Counted from the stretch's first letter, positions 53,760-64,000 are shown. The stretch is 64,000 nt of DNA from Amblyomma americanum (GCF_052857255.1 NC_135498.1:115945134-116009133); one strand, 5' to 3'. Made by a program: numbers and translations. The notes: generated by a model from the letters alone, not told the origin.

Positions 53760-54120
53760 AGAATGCCAAAGTTCGTCAAACATGTCATTCGAATCTCACA
53801 TCAGGCAGAGCAGCGATTCTATGTATCTAAGTCCAACTACATGTTCTGAAGTATTCACTGCATTTCTGAACATGAAGAACAGCAGATGCCACGATGCAGA
53901 TGATTTGCAGATACGGCCTGTGAAGCATGTGTTAGATATTCTAGCGCCAATTTTAGCGCATATATATAATTTAAGACTTTAATGCGGAGTGTCCCCACAG
54001 CGCATGCGAATTGCTAAAGTGACAGCTTTGTATAAGAAAGGTGATAAGCTTTGTCTTTCAAATAACAGGCCAGTTTCCGTGCTGCCAATATTTTCTAAAG
54101 GACTGGAACGAATTATAGCA
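53760..54120 (+). pseudogene. CR1-like LINE RT, N-terminal fragment
   Basis: Frames give SPTTCSEVFTAFLNMKNSRCHDADDLQIRPVKHVLDILAPILAHIYNLRL and, after a break near 53980, RIAKVTALYKKGDKLCLSNNRPVSVLPIFSKGLERI. These are the standard opening segments of a LINE RT (motifs 0-2). The coding match stops exactly where dispersed repeat D begins, so that repeat probably inserted here or marks a deletion edge. Confidence 0.8.
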
Positions 54121-54535
54121 ATAAAACCACAATTGTAGAAATAAAACCACAAATAAATAATAGGTTAGCATTGTATACATGCAATTATTAATTGAAGCGT
54201 TACCATATCGCACCGCAAGCCAAATTCTAGGCCCATCTTGACCTCCCAAACGAAGCAAATTCCGTTTAGGACGTATCTTGAGGAGGGGTAACCCGACAAA
54301 TGAATGGGTAGGCGTGCATCGCAATTTCTCTGACAGATGGCGCTGGCCGGTGATTGCTCCGCTAGGCGCCGCGCGTGCCCGCGTAGCCGAGCATGGTGGC
54401 AATCCACCCCGTTTCAAAGGGTATTACATTCAGTTTCTCGAGACCAGCGGGTCGGTCTTCTTCGCTTTCTTCTTCTAGTAAACCAAACAGCTAACGCTCG
54501 TTACTTCAACGTCTTCCAGACGGTGGCGGCTTTTT
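54121..54535 (-). repeat. Dispersed repeat family D, copy 2
   Basis: Same landmarks as 49056-49325, with about 120 extra bases between GATTGCTCCGCTAGG and CTAACGCTCGTTAC (54362-54495). AATAAAACCACAA is doubled at the left edge (54120 and 54140). The minus-strand ORF containing KIRPKRNLLRL is retained. Confidence 0.75.
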
Positions 54536-55011
54536 TTTTTCTGTTGGTGGAATTATCAAAGCACGCGGCAGAAATAATGCTTCTAGTGGTACATGAACCT
54601 TAACCTTCTCTGCTTCGGAAGGCAAAAATCAGCGCAAGCGATGCTTTCTTGCTGTGCGCAATGCTCCGGTGGCTCCGGGCTGCTCGCTTTGACGGCGCCA
54701 CTGTCTTCAGCGCCCCCGCGCGGCATCGGTGGGTTTTTAGGGGCAGCTTCCGATGGCCGCTTTACACGCCTAAAAAAGTTCTAGCCACCCTACCCGCAGT
54801 ATTCGGCGGCTGCCAACAAGGAAGTCGCAGAATAGCCAAGATGGATGTCGCAAAAGCCGCTGCCCACTGCTCTGTCTGAGGGAACACGAGCATGAGTTAT
54901 TTCTTTTCGCAAAAAAGCGTTGTACTTTTCAACAAAATCTACACAAGAACATTTTGAAAACGAGTAATAAAAATTGTGATTTAAATGTTTATAAGTGACA
55001 ACTATTTAACA
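54536..55011. other. No recognised feature
   Basis: Short GC-rich patch near 54650-54770, otherwise AT-rich. Nothing identifiable. Confidence 0.45.
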
Positions 55012-55998
55012 AATAATCATCATCAGCAACAGCCTGACTATGCCCATAGCAGGGTAAAGGCCTCTCCTCTATCTCTCCATTTATCCCTGTCCTGTACCAG
55101 CTGCGGCTACCCTATCCCCGCAAACTTGTCACTCACATCCTCCCACCTAACTTTCTGCCGCCCCTACTACGCTTTCCTTCCCTTGTAATCCCCCCGTTAC
55201 GCTTAAGGACAATCGATTATCTTGCATTCGCTTTGTGTGCCATGCCCAAGTCCATTTATTCCTATTGATTTGGACTTGGACGCTATAAACCCGTGTTTAA
55301 TCTCTGACCCACTTTGCCCTTTTCCTGTCTCTTAAAGTTACAAGTATCATTTTTCTTTCCATGGCTCGTTGTGTTTTCCTTAAAAATAATAGAAGATATG
55401 TTGAGCGGGTGCACAACTACCATGGTCCTCCATAAAGTCAGCAATAAAATTCCAATAAGGAAGGGCGTCAGGCAGGGAAAGGTGATCTCGGCAATGCTAT
55501 TCATTGCCTGTTTAGAGGAGGCATTCAGAGGCCTGGATTGGGAACAGTTGGGGATAAGAGTTAATGGAGAATGCCTAAATAATCTGCGATTCGCTGATGA
55601 CATTGCCTTGCCGAGTCACTCAGGAGATGAACTTCAAAACATCGTCAATGAATTAGACAGGCAGATCAGAAATGTGGGTCTAAACATTAATATGGAGAAC
55701 ACCAAAGCAAAGTTCAACAGTCTCGGAAGGAAACAGCGGTTAACAATTAGCGGAGAGGTGTTGGAAGTGGAAAGAGAATACGTATCCTTATGGCAGGTAG
55801 TGACCGCGGATCCTGGCTACGAGAGTTAAATAACTAAAATAAGAATGGGGAGGAGTGGATTTGGCAAATTATCTCAAATATTGAATGGCAGTTTACCAAC
55901 ATCATCAAGGGAAAATATATAAAAACTGTATCTTACCGCTGCTCACCTGTGGGACAGAAACGTGGAGGTTAACAAAAAGGGTTCAACGAAACTTAACG
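55012..55998 (-). mobile_element. RTE LINE with inverted 5' part
   Basis: The left piece (55012-55385) is minus-strand: the RTE 3' end with its GATGATGATT tail at 55012-55024 and coding text RKTQRAMERKMILVTLRDR at its inner edge. The right piece (55386-55998) is plus-strand RTE RT ending TCGTETWRLTKRVQRNL. In the original ORF the end of the right piece directly precedes the start of the left piece, and both share a TTAA at the break. This is the order left by twin priming. TTAACAAATAAT (left) and TTAACGCATTAT (right) could be an eroded target duplication. Confidence 0.8.
55386..55990 (+). pseudogene. RTE reverse transcriptase fragment (inverted 5' piece)
   Basis: The frame to 55829 covers IIEDMLSGCTTTMV, IPIRKGVRQGKVISAMLF (RT motif B region), CLNNLRFADDIALPSHSGDEL with FADD intact, INMENTKAKF and EREYVSLWQVVTADPG. 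After a stop and frame change, the connection to RVQRNL continues to about 55990. The stop at 55827-55829 and the missing N-terminus make it inactive. Confidence 0.85.
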
Positions 55999-57308
55999 CA
56001 TTATTTTTCTTTTATTTGTTTTTGTCTTTATTTGTGTTTATTTTCGTGCTTCAGTTCCGCCGCTTTACTGATGTCGCTGGCCCTTGGTTCAAGATTGTAT
56101 TCGAACTCCGTCTTCGCCATCTATGTAACCTGACCGTTGACATTCTTGTGTCCTTGAGTGTTCCGGTTATACTGACATTTGGTTTTGAGCGCCTTTTTTT
56201 TTAGCAAAATTCTGTCATGGTACGACATATCCTTTTCTTTCAGTGCAGCATGCGGGACGAACGTGCGCAGGAAGCGCAGCCGCTGGCTCAAATGCGTCCC
56301 ATAGAGAAAGTCTTAAAAAGCCTCTCTTCTCCTCCTCCTAAAGACATTTCTATAGGCAAGCGTCATGTTTCTAAACGAAGGCGGCGCTGCGGTAGCCAGG
56401 GACGCGGGGTGTAGGCAAAAACTCAGAATGCTTCTACTGCGCAAAACGATGCAGCCTGTGGTGCACCACTTGCCAGGGTCATGCTCGTGAGTTTTAAAAC
56501 ACCGATGACTCCGACAACAGCACCACCGGAATCTGTGGAAAACAGGGCCTTTAAGCTATCGCGTTAAAATTTTGCCACAGGGGCGGCAACCCGGGCTCCC
56601 GGCCAAACATGCACAGAATGTGCCCTAGGCGCACTGAGAAGAAATGCGTGTGTGCAATACGTACCTTCAGTAACGTAGACGACGGAAGTTTCGGCGCAAG
56701 AGTTCGTGGTGTTTTGAGCTTTATTCCTAGGCGTTAATTTTTTCCGGCCGTTTCAAAAAGCACTCTGCCGTGCTGCCAATACGAGAACGTTTGTCAACAC
56801 GTCTGTCCGTTTTTACGGCGTGAGCCTTTATACGAAGACCATCGAGTGGACGAAGCCCGTACAAGGTCACCAGTCGCATCGGTCAGGCCAGAAAGATGAG
56901 GTATCGAATTATGTGGTGGCGGCGGGTGAAAAATTGACGGATGATTGCGATATTCGGCAATCAGAGTCAGTAATCAGGTCTCGAGCAAAACGTCTAGTTC
57001 GTTCCCTAGCTTTTGCACTTATCTATCTTTGGCCCAGGTGATTAATAACGAACCTCAAATTTAGAAACACATACTCAATTCTCTGCGTCCTTTATAGCAT
57101 ATGGTCATCACAAGACGTCGTGAATCAGTGCGTATAACACATCTGTCGCAGCGGCTTTCGCATGTGTCTCATAGAGCAAAGAACGCAGCAATCACTTAGG
57201 TTATATAGATGCATGGCGATTAATATTGGCAGACTTCCTCATCGGATGCCACGTAGCTGCTTCCATGACCGAGGTCTTCTTTTTTATTGCGACAGCGTTG
57301 ATTCTCCC
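55999..57308. other. No recognised feature
   Basis: No domain, SINE head or terminal repeat was recognised. Confidence 0.45.
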
Positions 57309-57440
57309 GACAAGAGAACAGGAACAAACGCGACAACACAGAAACAGTTGTGCTTTTTCCTGTTCTTCTGTCGTGTCTAATTCACGCAGTACTAACCTTT
57401 TTTCTGCAATGAACCAAATAGCCCGCAAGAACGTTCTACA
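57309..57440. repeat. Foldback-type hairpin with CTGCAATGAACCAA flank
   Basis: CGACAAGAGAACAGGA (57309-57324) pairs with TCCTGTTCTTCTGTCG (57359-57374), with a CA-rich loop. The adjoining TTTTTTCTGCAATGAACCAAATAGCCCGCAAGAACGTT is shared with about 16942-16980. Confidence 0.65.
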
Positions 57441-57459
57441 TAATTCTCCCATTCTGCAG

Positions 57460-57770
57460 AAAATCCGGCGTCGTCGGCGTTGTGAGCAAAAATGCCCCGG
57501 AGAAACAACCCAGGTAGGCCACCTTGGTCACACAACCTCATTGCGTCGCCACAACCAGCCCACCGGATTGTGAGCAAACTGTTCAACATGCCAGATTGCA
57601 GTTAAATGAATTATTTGTGCAGACAGGTTGCTCGGGAAGACAAACCTGGGCCGGACAAGCCCCACCATTGACCACGTTTGCCATCATAAGGCAGTGCGCA
57701 TCGCTTAACCGCTGCACCACTTCACCAGGAGTGGTATGACGACTGCCATGGATCTACGAATATAAAGTAG
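57460..57770 (-). mobile_element. SINE family 3, copy 3
   Basis: On the minus strand, GTGGTGCAGCGGTTAAGCGATGCGC (57718-57694) is a good tRNA-like A-box region. A weak GGTCAATGG stands where a B-box is expected (about 57675). The rest of the body aligns with 43900-44240. A tRNA gene is excluded because no cloverleaf can be drawn. Confidence 0.6.
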
Positions 57771-59370
57771 AGACTAATCAATTAATTGTATGAGCCTATC
57801 GGGTAACAGGCAGAGCATTCTCAACTTTCCCTCATAGACACTGAGTAGAAATTAAAGTTGGCTTGTATGGATAGAATACCATCCCTAAACACAAAAACAC
57901 CACTCTTCCTGAAAACGAAGCTCATGTAAGGTAGGAATGAGCAAAAACTAAAACAGAGGCATCGCCGCCACGGCCTAATCCCGCAAGTACAAGCGTGATT
58001 ATGAAATATGAGCAAAGGCATCACAGATCTCCGAGGCCGAATAACGTGCATGAAGGTTACGTGTTCGATCAATATTGAAGTATATAAGTTTTGTTTTGAA
58101 ACCGCTAGTGCACTTTTATTCACACGAGGAAGACGGAAAAAAAGGCAACCTGCATGTTGGAAGTCAAAAAAAGCCTGCAATTGGTGGTGCAACAGGCGGA
58201 GTTTAGGTATGTTTTGGGTGTGCTTCGTGGTTATGCGTTTTGCGTGTCCGCATGGTTTTGTTATACGCCTCGATTTACAAGGGGGTGCAGCAAAGGGCCT
58301 CCAAGTGCCTCCCTAAGTGCTCCTTGGACGAATTTCGTTCAACGGCGCACAAATGCAACAAGCAAAAAGAGCTGTGTATAGTCAACGTTCAATGCGCCTC
58401 CACGTTACCAAACGCACCGTTCGGCGTGTTTGCTTCGGCAACGTACCAAGACGCTTGACTGCATAGCCAGACCTACGAGGACTATTATTACAGAATCTAA
58501 ATATGCCCGCACGTACCAGTCGCTACACATAAGTCGTGAAGGTGACTCTATGGTGTCAGCGACGCTGCAGACTCCTCGGCGCTAGACTTTCTCGCAAGAC
58601 CCGCCGCCTAAGCCCTTAAAAGCATCGCACTCTCTGTGGGAGTGAGGTCACTGAAACCAGGACGCAGTTCTTTGCAAGAACTTCGTTGTCGGAATCGGGA
58701 ACGGGATCGGTCGTTGGTGCAAACATAAACGAAGAGACGACGGCTGACAGAGGCCTTCAACGTCCGGCCGGCTGTAGTTTTTATTTCGGCTCCTGCTAGG
58801 CGTGAGCGTAGCGCTCGCCGCCAGCAATCACAGAGTCCACTTTTCAGTTTTTGCCGCTTTACGTCATTCTTGCCTTATTTCATCATCAGAGAATCACGAG
58901 TGTGAATCGTTCAAAGTTTTTAAAACTTTTAAAGCTTTGAACCTAAATTTCTCAGCAACAAATGCACCTTGCGCTGCCAGACAAGCGGCAACAACGCCAC
59001 AAAATGCAGCACTATTGGATTTTACTAACAAAAAAAAAATTAATAGCATTGTCTTCAGTGCCTCTTAAAGCCGGAGCTCCAATTTTACAGCAATCCGAGA
59101 AACAAAAAAAAAATGGTCCCCACAAAGCCATCAAAAATATAGGGAAGCGTTCTGAAATACGCTGTGTGCAATTCTCCGTCTATTCTATTTTGCCATTTCA
59201 ATACAACAGCAAAGACCCCCATTCTTAAAGAGCTATAACTTTGGAAGAGCGACAAAGGTTTATCTCTTGAGGTTCTAAGTTACTAGCCTCCACGAGATGA
59301 GGGTTGCTAGACATTATGCTGGCATGTACCTATATATGGTGATATTTTACAAGCTGTATCTTTTGTATAT
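57771..59370. other. No recognised feature
   Basis: Upstream flank of the gypsy element. Open frames here are short and motif-free. Confidence 0.45.
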
Positions 59371-59544
59371 TGCCGCAGTACCAATCAATCCAGTGGCTCC
59401 ATACTGCGGCCGAACTGTTTTAGATGGTACTTGCCATGCCTTGCGCACTCGAGGGGCTAGAGGTTTTGTCTTCTTTCCCGCTCGAGCTCCCTGCTGTCTG
59501 CCACTCCCAGCACGTTTGAGTGCTTCGACCGTTTATCGGTGACA
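59371..59544 (+). repeat. 5' LTR of a Ty3/gypsy element
   Basis: The 174-bp unit starts TGCCGCAGTACC and ends CGGTGACA (TG...CA). TATTTGGTGGAGG follows, a plausible primer-binding site starting TGG. It matches the reversed LTR at 62297-62476 over nearly its whole length, for example TGCCATGCCTTGCGCACTCG and GGGGCTAGAGGTTTTGTCTTC. Confidence 0.85.
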
Positions 59545-59572
59545 TATTTGGTGGAGGTGATGGGTGCGTCCC

Positions 59573-60826
59573 ATGCACTCTGACTACGAGGACACTCTTC
59601 ACGCCTTTTCTCCACGCGTGGGCTCCACACCCGTCCACAAGGCGAGCTGCCGTCTGCGAGGCCTACAACCGGAGTTCGGCCAACTGACAGTGCCGGTAAG
59701 GGTCATGACATCCACCGCGGCTAGCCAGACAATTCAGCATCCCGGGAATGACCCGCCATTCGTCCTTCACGCACCTCGGTCGCCGCCACCGTTCCACGGG
59801 GACAGGTGCGAGGACGTCGAAGACTGGTTGGCCAGCTTTGACCGAGGGGCGGGTTTCAATGAGTGGGACGGCGAGCGCAAGCTGCGCAACGTCAACTTTG
59901 CACTGAAGGACTCGGCGAAAACTTGGTTTGAGAACCACGAAGCTTCCTTTACCACCTGGGAGGCTTTTCGTCGAGAGCTGCTAGAGACATTTACCAGCAG
60001 CGAAAGAAAAGAGAAGGCTGAAATCGCCCTGCGCTCTAGATCACAGCAGCCGAACGAGAGCGTCGCGATCTTCATAGAGGACATGACGCGACTGTTCAGT
60101 CGGGCCGACCCTGCTATGCCAGAAGCCCAGAAGGTACGCCACTTAATGCGTGGCGTAAAAGAGCAACTATTTGCCGGACTGGTTCGTGACCCGCCACGAA
60201 GAGTGTCCGACTTCACCAAGGAGGCAATGGGCATCGAGCGCTCTCTGCAGGATCGGGGCGCCCACTACGGACGTCAGGCTAGTGTAGCCGCCGCTTCCCA
60301 GTACACGCCTACGTCGCTGCCCGCCGAGGAGCTTCGGGAGCTTGTAAGAAGCCTTGTGCGCGAGGAACTGGCGAAACTTCGCTTTGAAGCTTCACATGTC
60401 AGCGTCGCTGCCGTAACGGACGTGGTCCGCGAAGAAATCTGACGAGTTGTGCAGCCACCCCCAGCTCCACATTCGGCGCCCTCCGTTATGACGTACAGCG
60501 AGGCGCTACGAAGTCCCGGGCCAGCGATGCGAGCTTTTTCCCCCGTCGCTCCTGTGCCGTACCTGCAGGAGCCAATCGCAACTGTGCCCTCCGTGCTGCA
60601 GGAGTTCAGGCCCCCCGTGAGCAGAGCGCACGTTTGGTGTACGCCAAACAATCGGCCGCTCTGTTACCACTGCGGGGAGCCCGGCCACATCCTCCGCCAC
60701 TGCACCTACCGCAGAATGGGTTTAAGGGGGTTTTCACCTGACGCACCTCGACCACGCTACGGTGAAAGACCACGGGATATCGAACAGTACTTGGCTGATA
60801 ACGTGCAATCTTCGACCTCGCAGTGA
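59573..60826 (+). pseudogene. Gypsy gag: capsid and CCHC nucleocapsid, one in-frame stop
   Basis: The 417-codon frame starts at ATG 59573 (a second in-frame ATG at 59705 is also possible). The capsid-like part has GDRCEDVEDWLASFDRGAGFN and LKDSAKTWFENHEASFTTWEAF, typical of Ty3/gypsy retrotransposon gag. A TGA at codon 290 (60440-60442) interrupts it; the frame then continues to a CCHC knuckle C364-x2-C367-x4-H372-x4-C377 and stops at 60826. The protein would form the particle and bind the RNA. The internal stop, next to a CGA, suggests a single C-to-T change and would remove the knuckle. Confidence 0.88.
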
Positions 60827-62296
60827 TGCCAGTCCCGATCGCCATCCCCAAGGCAGTTCTCTTCACCCGGCCGCCCATCATCCTCTGGCCAGTTCAGAGG
60901 CACATCCCCCAGTTTGGAAAACTGAAGACGGCGTCCTCCGGGGGTAGGGCTGCCGCTACTGCACCGAGTCAAGAGCCTCCACCCGACGATTCGCCGCGAC
61001 GCTCCGACCGACGACGACTTGACCCGACGACCTCGACGACGCGCTGCGACCGTCTGGTCTCCGCCGAAATTCCGGTATCCGCCGACAACCACGACGTTAC
61101 CGCACTCGTGGATACCGGCGCCGATTTTTCTTTAATGAGCACACGGTTAGCCACGGCCTTGAGGAAGGTTCTGACCCCTTGGTCTGGGCCACAGATCCAG
61201 ACAGCTGGTGGCCACGTGGTAACTCCGATTGGTGTCTGCACTTCGCGAATCCAAATCCGCCGTGTTACTTTCCCTGGTTGCTTTGCTGTGTTATCCGAGT
61301 GCTCCAAAGACCTCATACTCGGCTTGGATTTCCTTCAGAAGTACGGTGCCGTTATCAACCTCCAGGAGCTATTCGTGTCGTTTTCCACCCAAGGCCCTGT
61401 CGACGACGATACCGAGCCACGCAGGGCAAAGTTATGCGTCTGTGACGACCACGTATTGATACCGTCCAGAGCCAGCATGTTTGTTACCGTCGAGTGTGAT
61501 AACAGCCCCAGCACTCGTGGCATCGCTGAAACCAACATCTCACTGCTCCTGGGTCGGCAAGTCTGTGTAGCTCGCGGAATAAATGAACTGAACAGTGGGC
61601 GAACCAAACTTTTAGTGACCAATTTTGCTTCTGAACCCCAGTGTTTGCCTGGCAAAACAGCTATAGCGTATTTCGAAGAACTTAGCGAATTCGCGGGCCA
61701 GCACGCGCTGTGTGAAATCCCGGCATCAGTGGAGGCACCGACCACTCCCATAAAAACCGACGTGAGCCCGAACCTCCCGTTTAATCAGAAACGCTGCCTC
61801 GAGAGCATTATCGAATCTTTCCGCGACTGTTTTGCCTCGACCTACAAGGTTGGGCAGACTCCGCTCATAAAGCACCGCATTATAGTTGGCGCAAACCAGC
61901 GACCGTTGTGCCAGCCACCTTATCGGATCCCTTCGAAGGAACGGGATGCCATTCGCTGACAAGTTCAAGAAATCCTCCAAGACGACGTGATACAACCGTC
62001 GACGAGCCCGTGGGCATCGCCTGTTGTTCTAGTGGCGATGAAAGATGGAACCGTATGGTTCTGTGTTGATTACAGACGTCTAAACAAAGTCACCAAAAAA
62101 GACGTTTATCCTCTGCCACGCATTGATGACTCCCTGGATCGGCTGCACCACACCAAGTACTTCTCGTCACTAGATTTACGCAGTGGCTATTGGCAAATCG
62201 AGGTGGACGAACGCGACTGGGAAAAGACCGCCTTTATTACACCGGACGGTCTGTACGAATTCCGGGTGCTTCCTTTCGGCCTGTGCTCGGCTCCTG
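60826..62296 (+). pseudogene. Gypsy pol: protease and N-terminal RT, truncated
   Basis: The ATG at 60826 overlaps the gag stop as TGATG, in a different frame. The aspartic protease is visible as ALVDTGADFSLMS (Asp at residue 96) with a LILGLDFL partner motif. After a TGA at codon 378 (61957-61959) the same frame continues into RT: IQPSTSPWASPVVLV, FCVDYRRLNKVTKKDVYPLPRI, FSSLDLRSGYWQIEV with the first catalytic Asp, and FGLCSAPAT, where the match stops at the inverted LTR. The Y-x-DD motif, RNase H and integrase are absent from this strand. Inactive. Confidence 0.88.
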
Positions 62297-62476
62297 CTAC
62301 CAGTCGAAGCACTCGAACCAGGTTTAATTAGACGTGCTGGGAGTGCCCGACAGCAGGGAGTTCGAGCGAGGAAGAAGACAAAACCTCTAGCCCCTCGAGT
62401 GCGCAAGGCATGGCAAGTCCCATCTAAAACAGTTCGGCCGCGGTATGGCACCACTGGATTGATTGGTACTGTGGCA
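62297..62476 (-). repeat. Reversed 3' LTR, end truncated
   Basis: Read leftward from 62476 it begins TGCCACAGTACCAATCAATCC and runs to GAGTGCTTCGACT, where it meets RT sequence. Compared with the 5' LTR it has about 14 extra bases (near 62322-62335) and lacks the last 15 or so, including the terminal GACA. The purine-rich AGAGAGGGGGAGCAA directly before it (62477-62491) is the polypurine tract. Confidence 0.85.
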
Positions 62477-62582
62477 TTGCTCCCCCTCTCTGAAGGGCAA
62501 CGACTCGGTGCCACAACAATGAGAAGCAGGAAGGCAAGGGACTTCGAATGTTCCGGCGGCTGGTGTAGACACGCCTGAAGCG

Positions 62583-64000
62583 CTAGCGGGCGTGGTACGG
62601 CTTCATCCGTGCGACATGGACGACTTTGGGGGTCGGCCGTCTAGAGGAGCGAACTGTTCCCTGGGGGAGAACTTTATAGTTCACCTCACTGACTTGGCGG
62701 AGTACCTCGTAGGGACCAAAATATCGGCGCAGAAGCTTTTCGGAGCGCCCACGCATGCGGTTTGGGCTCCAAACCAAGACTTGTTCGCCGGGCTGGCAAC
62801 TAACAGGTCGGTGGCGGAGGTTATAGCGGCGAGAATTGAGGGCTTCCTGGTGCCGGATGCGCAGTCGGGCGAGTTGGCGGGCGGCCTCGGCGTGACGAAC
62901 GAGTTGGGCAGCACCCATTACAGATGAGGTACTACTAGTCGGAAGCAACATGGCGTCCAGCATGGTTGTGGCTTCGCGACCATGCACTAAACGAAATGGA
63001 GTGAAGCGCGTCGTTTCTTGTAGAGCAGTGTTATAGGCAAATGTGACGTAAGGGAGTATGGCGTCCCAGTTGCGGTGGTCTGCGTCAACATACACGGAAA
63101 TCCCGTCGGCGATCGTCTTCTTGAGCCGCTCGGTTAGACCGTTTGAGGGTGGTAAGCTGTTGTTTTGCGGATTAGTTTTGCCGCTAAGGCGCATAAACTC
63201 TTGCGTAAGGGCCGAGGTGAACGCCGTTCTCCTGTCAGTTACAACGATGATGGTAGCATCGTGACGAAGCACAATATTTTGAACGAAAAAGTTCGCAATT
63301 TCATCAGCGGTACCACGAGGGAGAGCTTTAGTTCACAGTACCGGCTGAGGTATCTCGGTGGCGACCGCAATGTAGCGGCTACCCAGCGAGGACTCCGGAA
63401 ATGGGCCCAGTAAGTCCATGCCGACTTGGTGGAAGGGGACTTGTGGCGGATTAATAGGCTGCAGTAGTCCCGCTGGCTTAGTCTGCGGCGTCTGGTGATG
63501 TTGGCACTCGCGGCAAGTTTTGACGTAACGCTGGACAATTGCAGCAACCCTGGGCCAGTAGTAATTTTGGCGTATCCGCGCCAAAGAGCGGGAAAAACCC
63601 AGGTGACCAGAAGATGGGTCATCATGGCACGCCTGTAGGACTTCGTCGCGCAAGGCCGCTGGTACGACGAGCACATAGGCAGTTGCCGTCGGGTTGTAGG
63701 TTTTCTTGTACAGAACGGCATCGCGCAAACAGAATGACGACAGTGCACGTGAGAACATTCGCGGGGGCGACGTAGCGCTTCCTTCAAGATACTCAATGAG
63801 AGGCCGTAGTTCACTGTCGTCCCTTTGGTGTTGAGTGAGGACGGACGTGGCGATAGCGCCGAGAAAAACAGAATCGTCGTCGGGATCAGCTCGGTTGTCC
63901 TCGATAGGAGCACGAGACAGACAGTCGGCATCATTGTGCTTCCTGCCGGACTTATAAACGATGGTGACATCGAACTCTTAAGGCGCAGGCTCCGGCGTGC
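62583..64000 (-). pseudogene. Gypsy pol: RNase H tail and integrase, with in-frame stops
   Basis: Leftward from the window edge: VTIVYKSGRKHNDADCLSRAP (end of RNase H, about 63960), then the HHCC Zn domain with SSGHLGFSRSLARIRQNYYWP and CRECQHH (about 63625-63510). The integrase core follows, with VGMDLLGPFP (Asp), VVTDRRTAF (Asp) and NGLTERLKKT (Glu), then a C-terminal domain with EQVLVWSPNRMRGRSEKLLRRYFGPYEV and a stop at 62583. A TGA at 63333-63335 splits the core, and another stop appears near 63979. The three acidic residues survive. Integrase would insert the cDNA; this copy cannot make it whole. Confidence 0.88.

Larger units (their letters stand above)
59371..64000. mobile_element. 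Ty3/gypsy element with its 3' half inverted
   Basis: The plus-strand half (59371-62296) holds LTR, gag, protease and RT up to the LCSAPAT motif. The minus-strand half (62297 to the window edge) holds, from left to right, the end of an LTR, the polypurine tract, integrase and the RNase H tail. This is exactly the order expected if one element had its part from mid-RT to the 3' LTR flipped. Two independent copies meeting tail to tail is the alternative. The element extends beyond the window. Confidence 0.8.

Noticed and set aside
62183..62578. 131-codon plus-strand ORF across the gypsy junction
   Set aside because: It joins RT in the wrong frame with reversed LTR sequence; an artefact of the inversion.
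1..64000. CRISPR array, operon or bacterial defence system
   Set aside because: No regularly spaced identical repeats, no ribosome-binding sites before ORFs, and all protein matches are to eukaryotic retroelements.

Overview
This window looks like repeat-dense nuclear DNA from a hard tick, probably a metastriate species. The main evidence is several copies of a tRNA-derived SINE with the layout of tick Ruka elements. Two further tRNA-like SINE families and LINE types common in tick genomes (I/R1-like with RNase H, RTE, CR1/jockey-like) and Ty3/gypsy LTR elements support this. I found no convincing host protein-coding gene, no rRNA, no functional tRNA gene and no CRISPR array. Every long protein match is to a transposable element.

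Layout. 1-10200: a diverged tandem repeat at the left edge, unassigned DNA, SINEs, and 3' fragments of RNase H-bearing LINEs (7020-8150, 9600-9982). 10217-15998: a full-length LINE with both ORFs open, a target-site duplication and a (TCC)n tail. This is the best preserved element here. 16100-18300: fragments of three other LINEs. 18300-29500: mostly unassigned sequence with one clean solo LTR (26480-27224). 29560-35290: a decayed gypsy pol, two minus-strand LINEs, and a plus-strand LINE split by a miniature LTR element (34311-35019).

35300-41363 is a nest. An RTE LINE is split by a nearly complete CR1-like LINE, which is itself split by a SINE. A foldback element has separately entered the RTE reverse transcriptase. 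41364-47260 is mostly unassigned, with SINEs, a long near-perfect palindrome and homopolymer runs. 47263-48804 and 55012-55998 are LINE insertions whose 5' parts are inverted, the signature of twin priming. 49000-54540 holds SINEs, a tandem repeat with a SINE inside it, and two copies of a dispersed repeat with a shared minus-strand ORF. 59371-64000 is a Ty3/gypsy element: 5' LTR, gag, protease and part of RT on the plus strand, abutting a reversed 3' LTR and integrase of the same family.

The elements interact only as invaders and hosts of one another. The intact LINE could also supply reverse transcriptase in trans to non-autonomous copies, but that is inference. I did not find a new defence or metabolic system. 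The notable content is the intact LINE with a downstream-promoter-like motif and the unusually readable record of insertion mechanisms.
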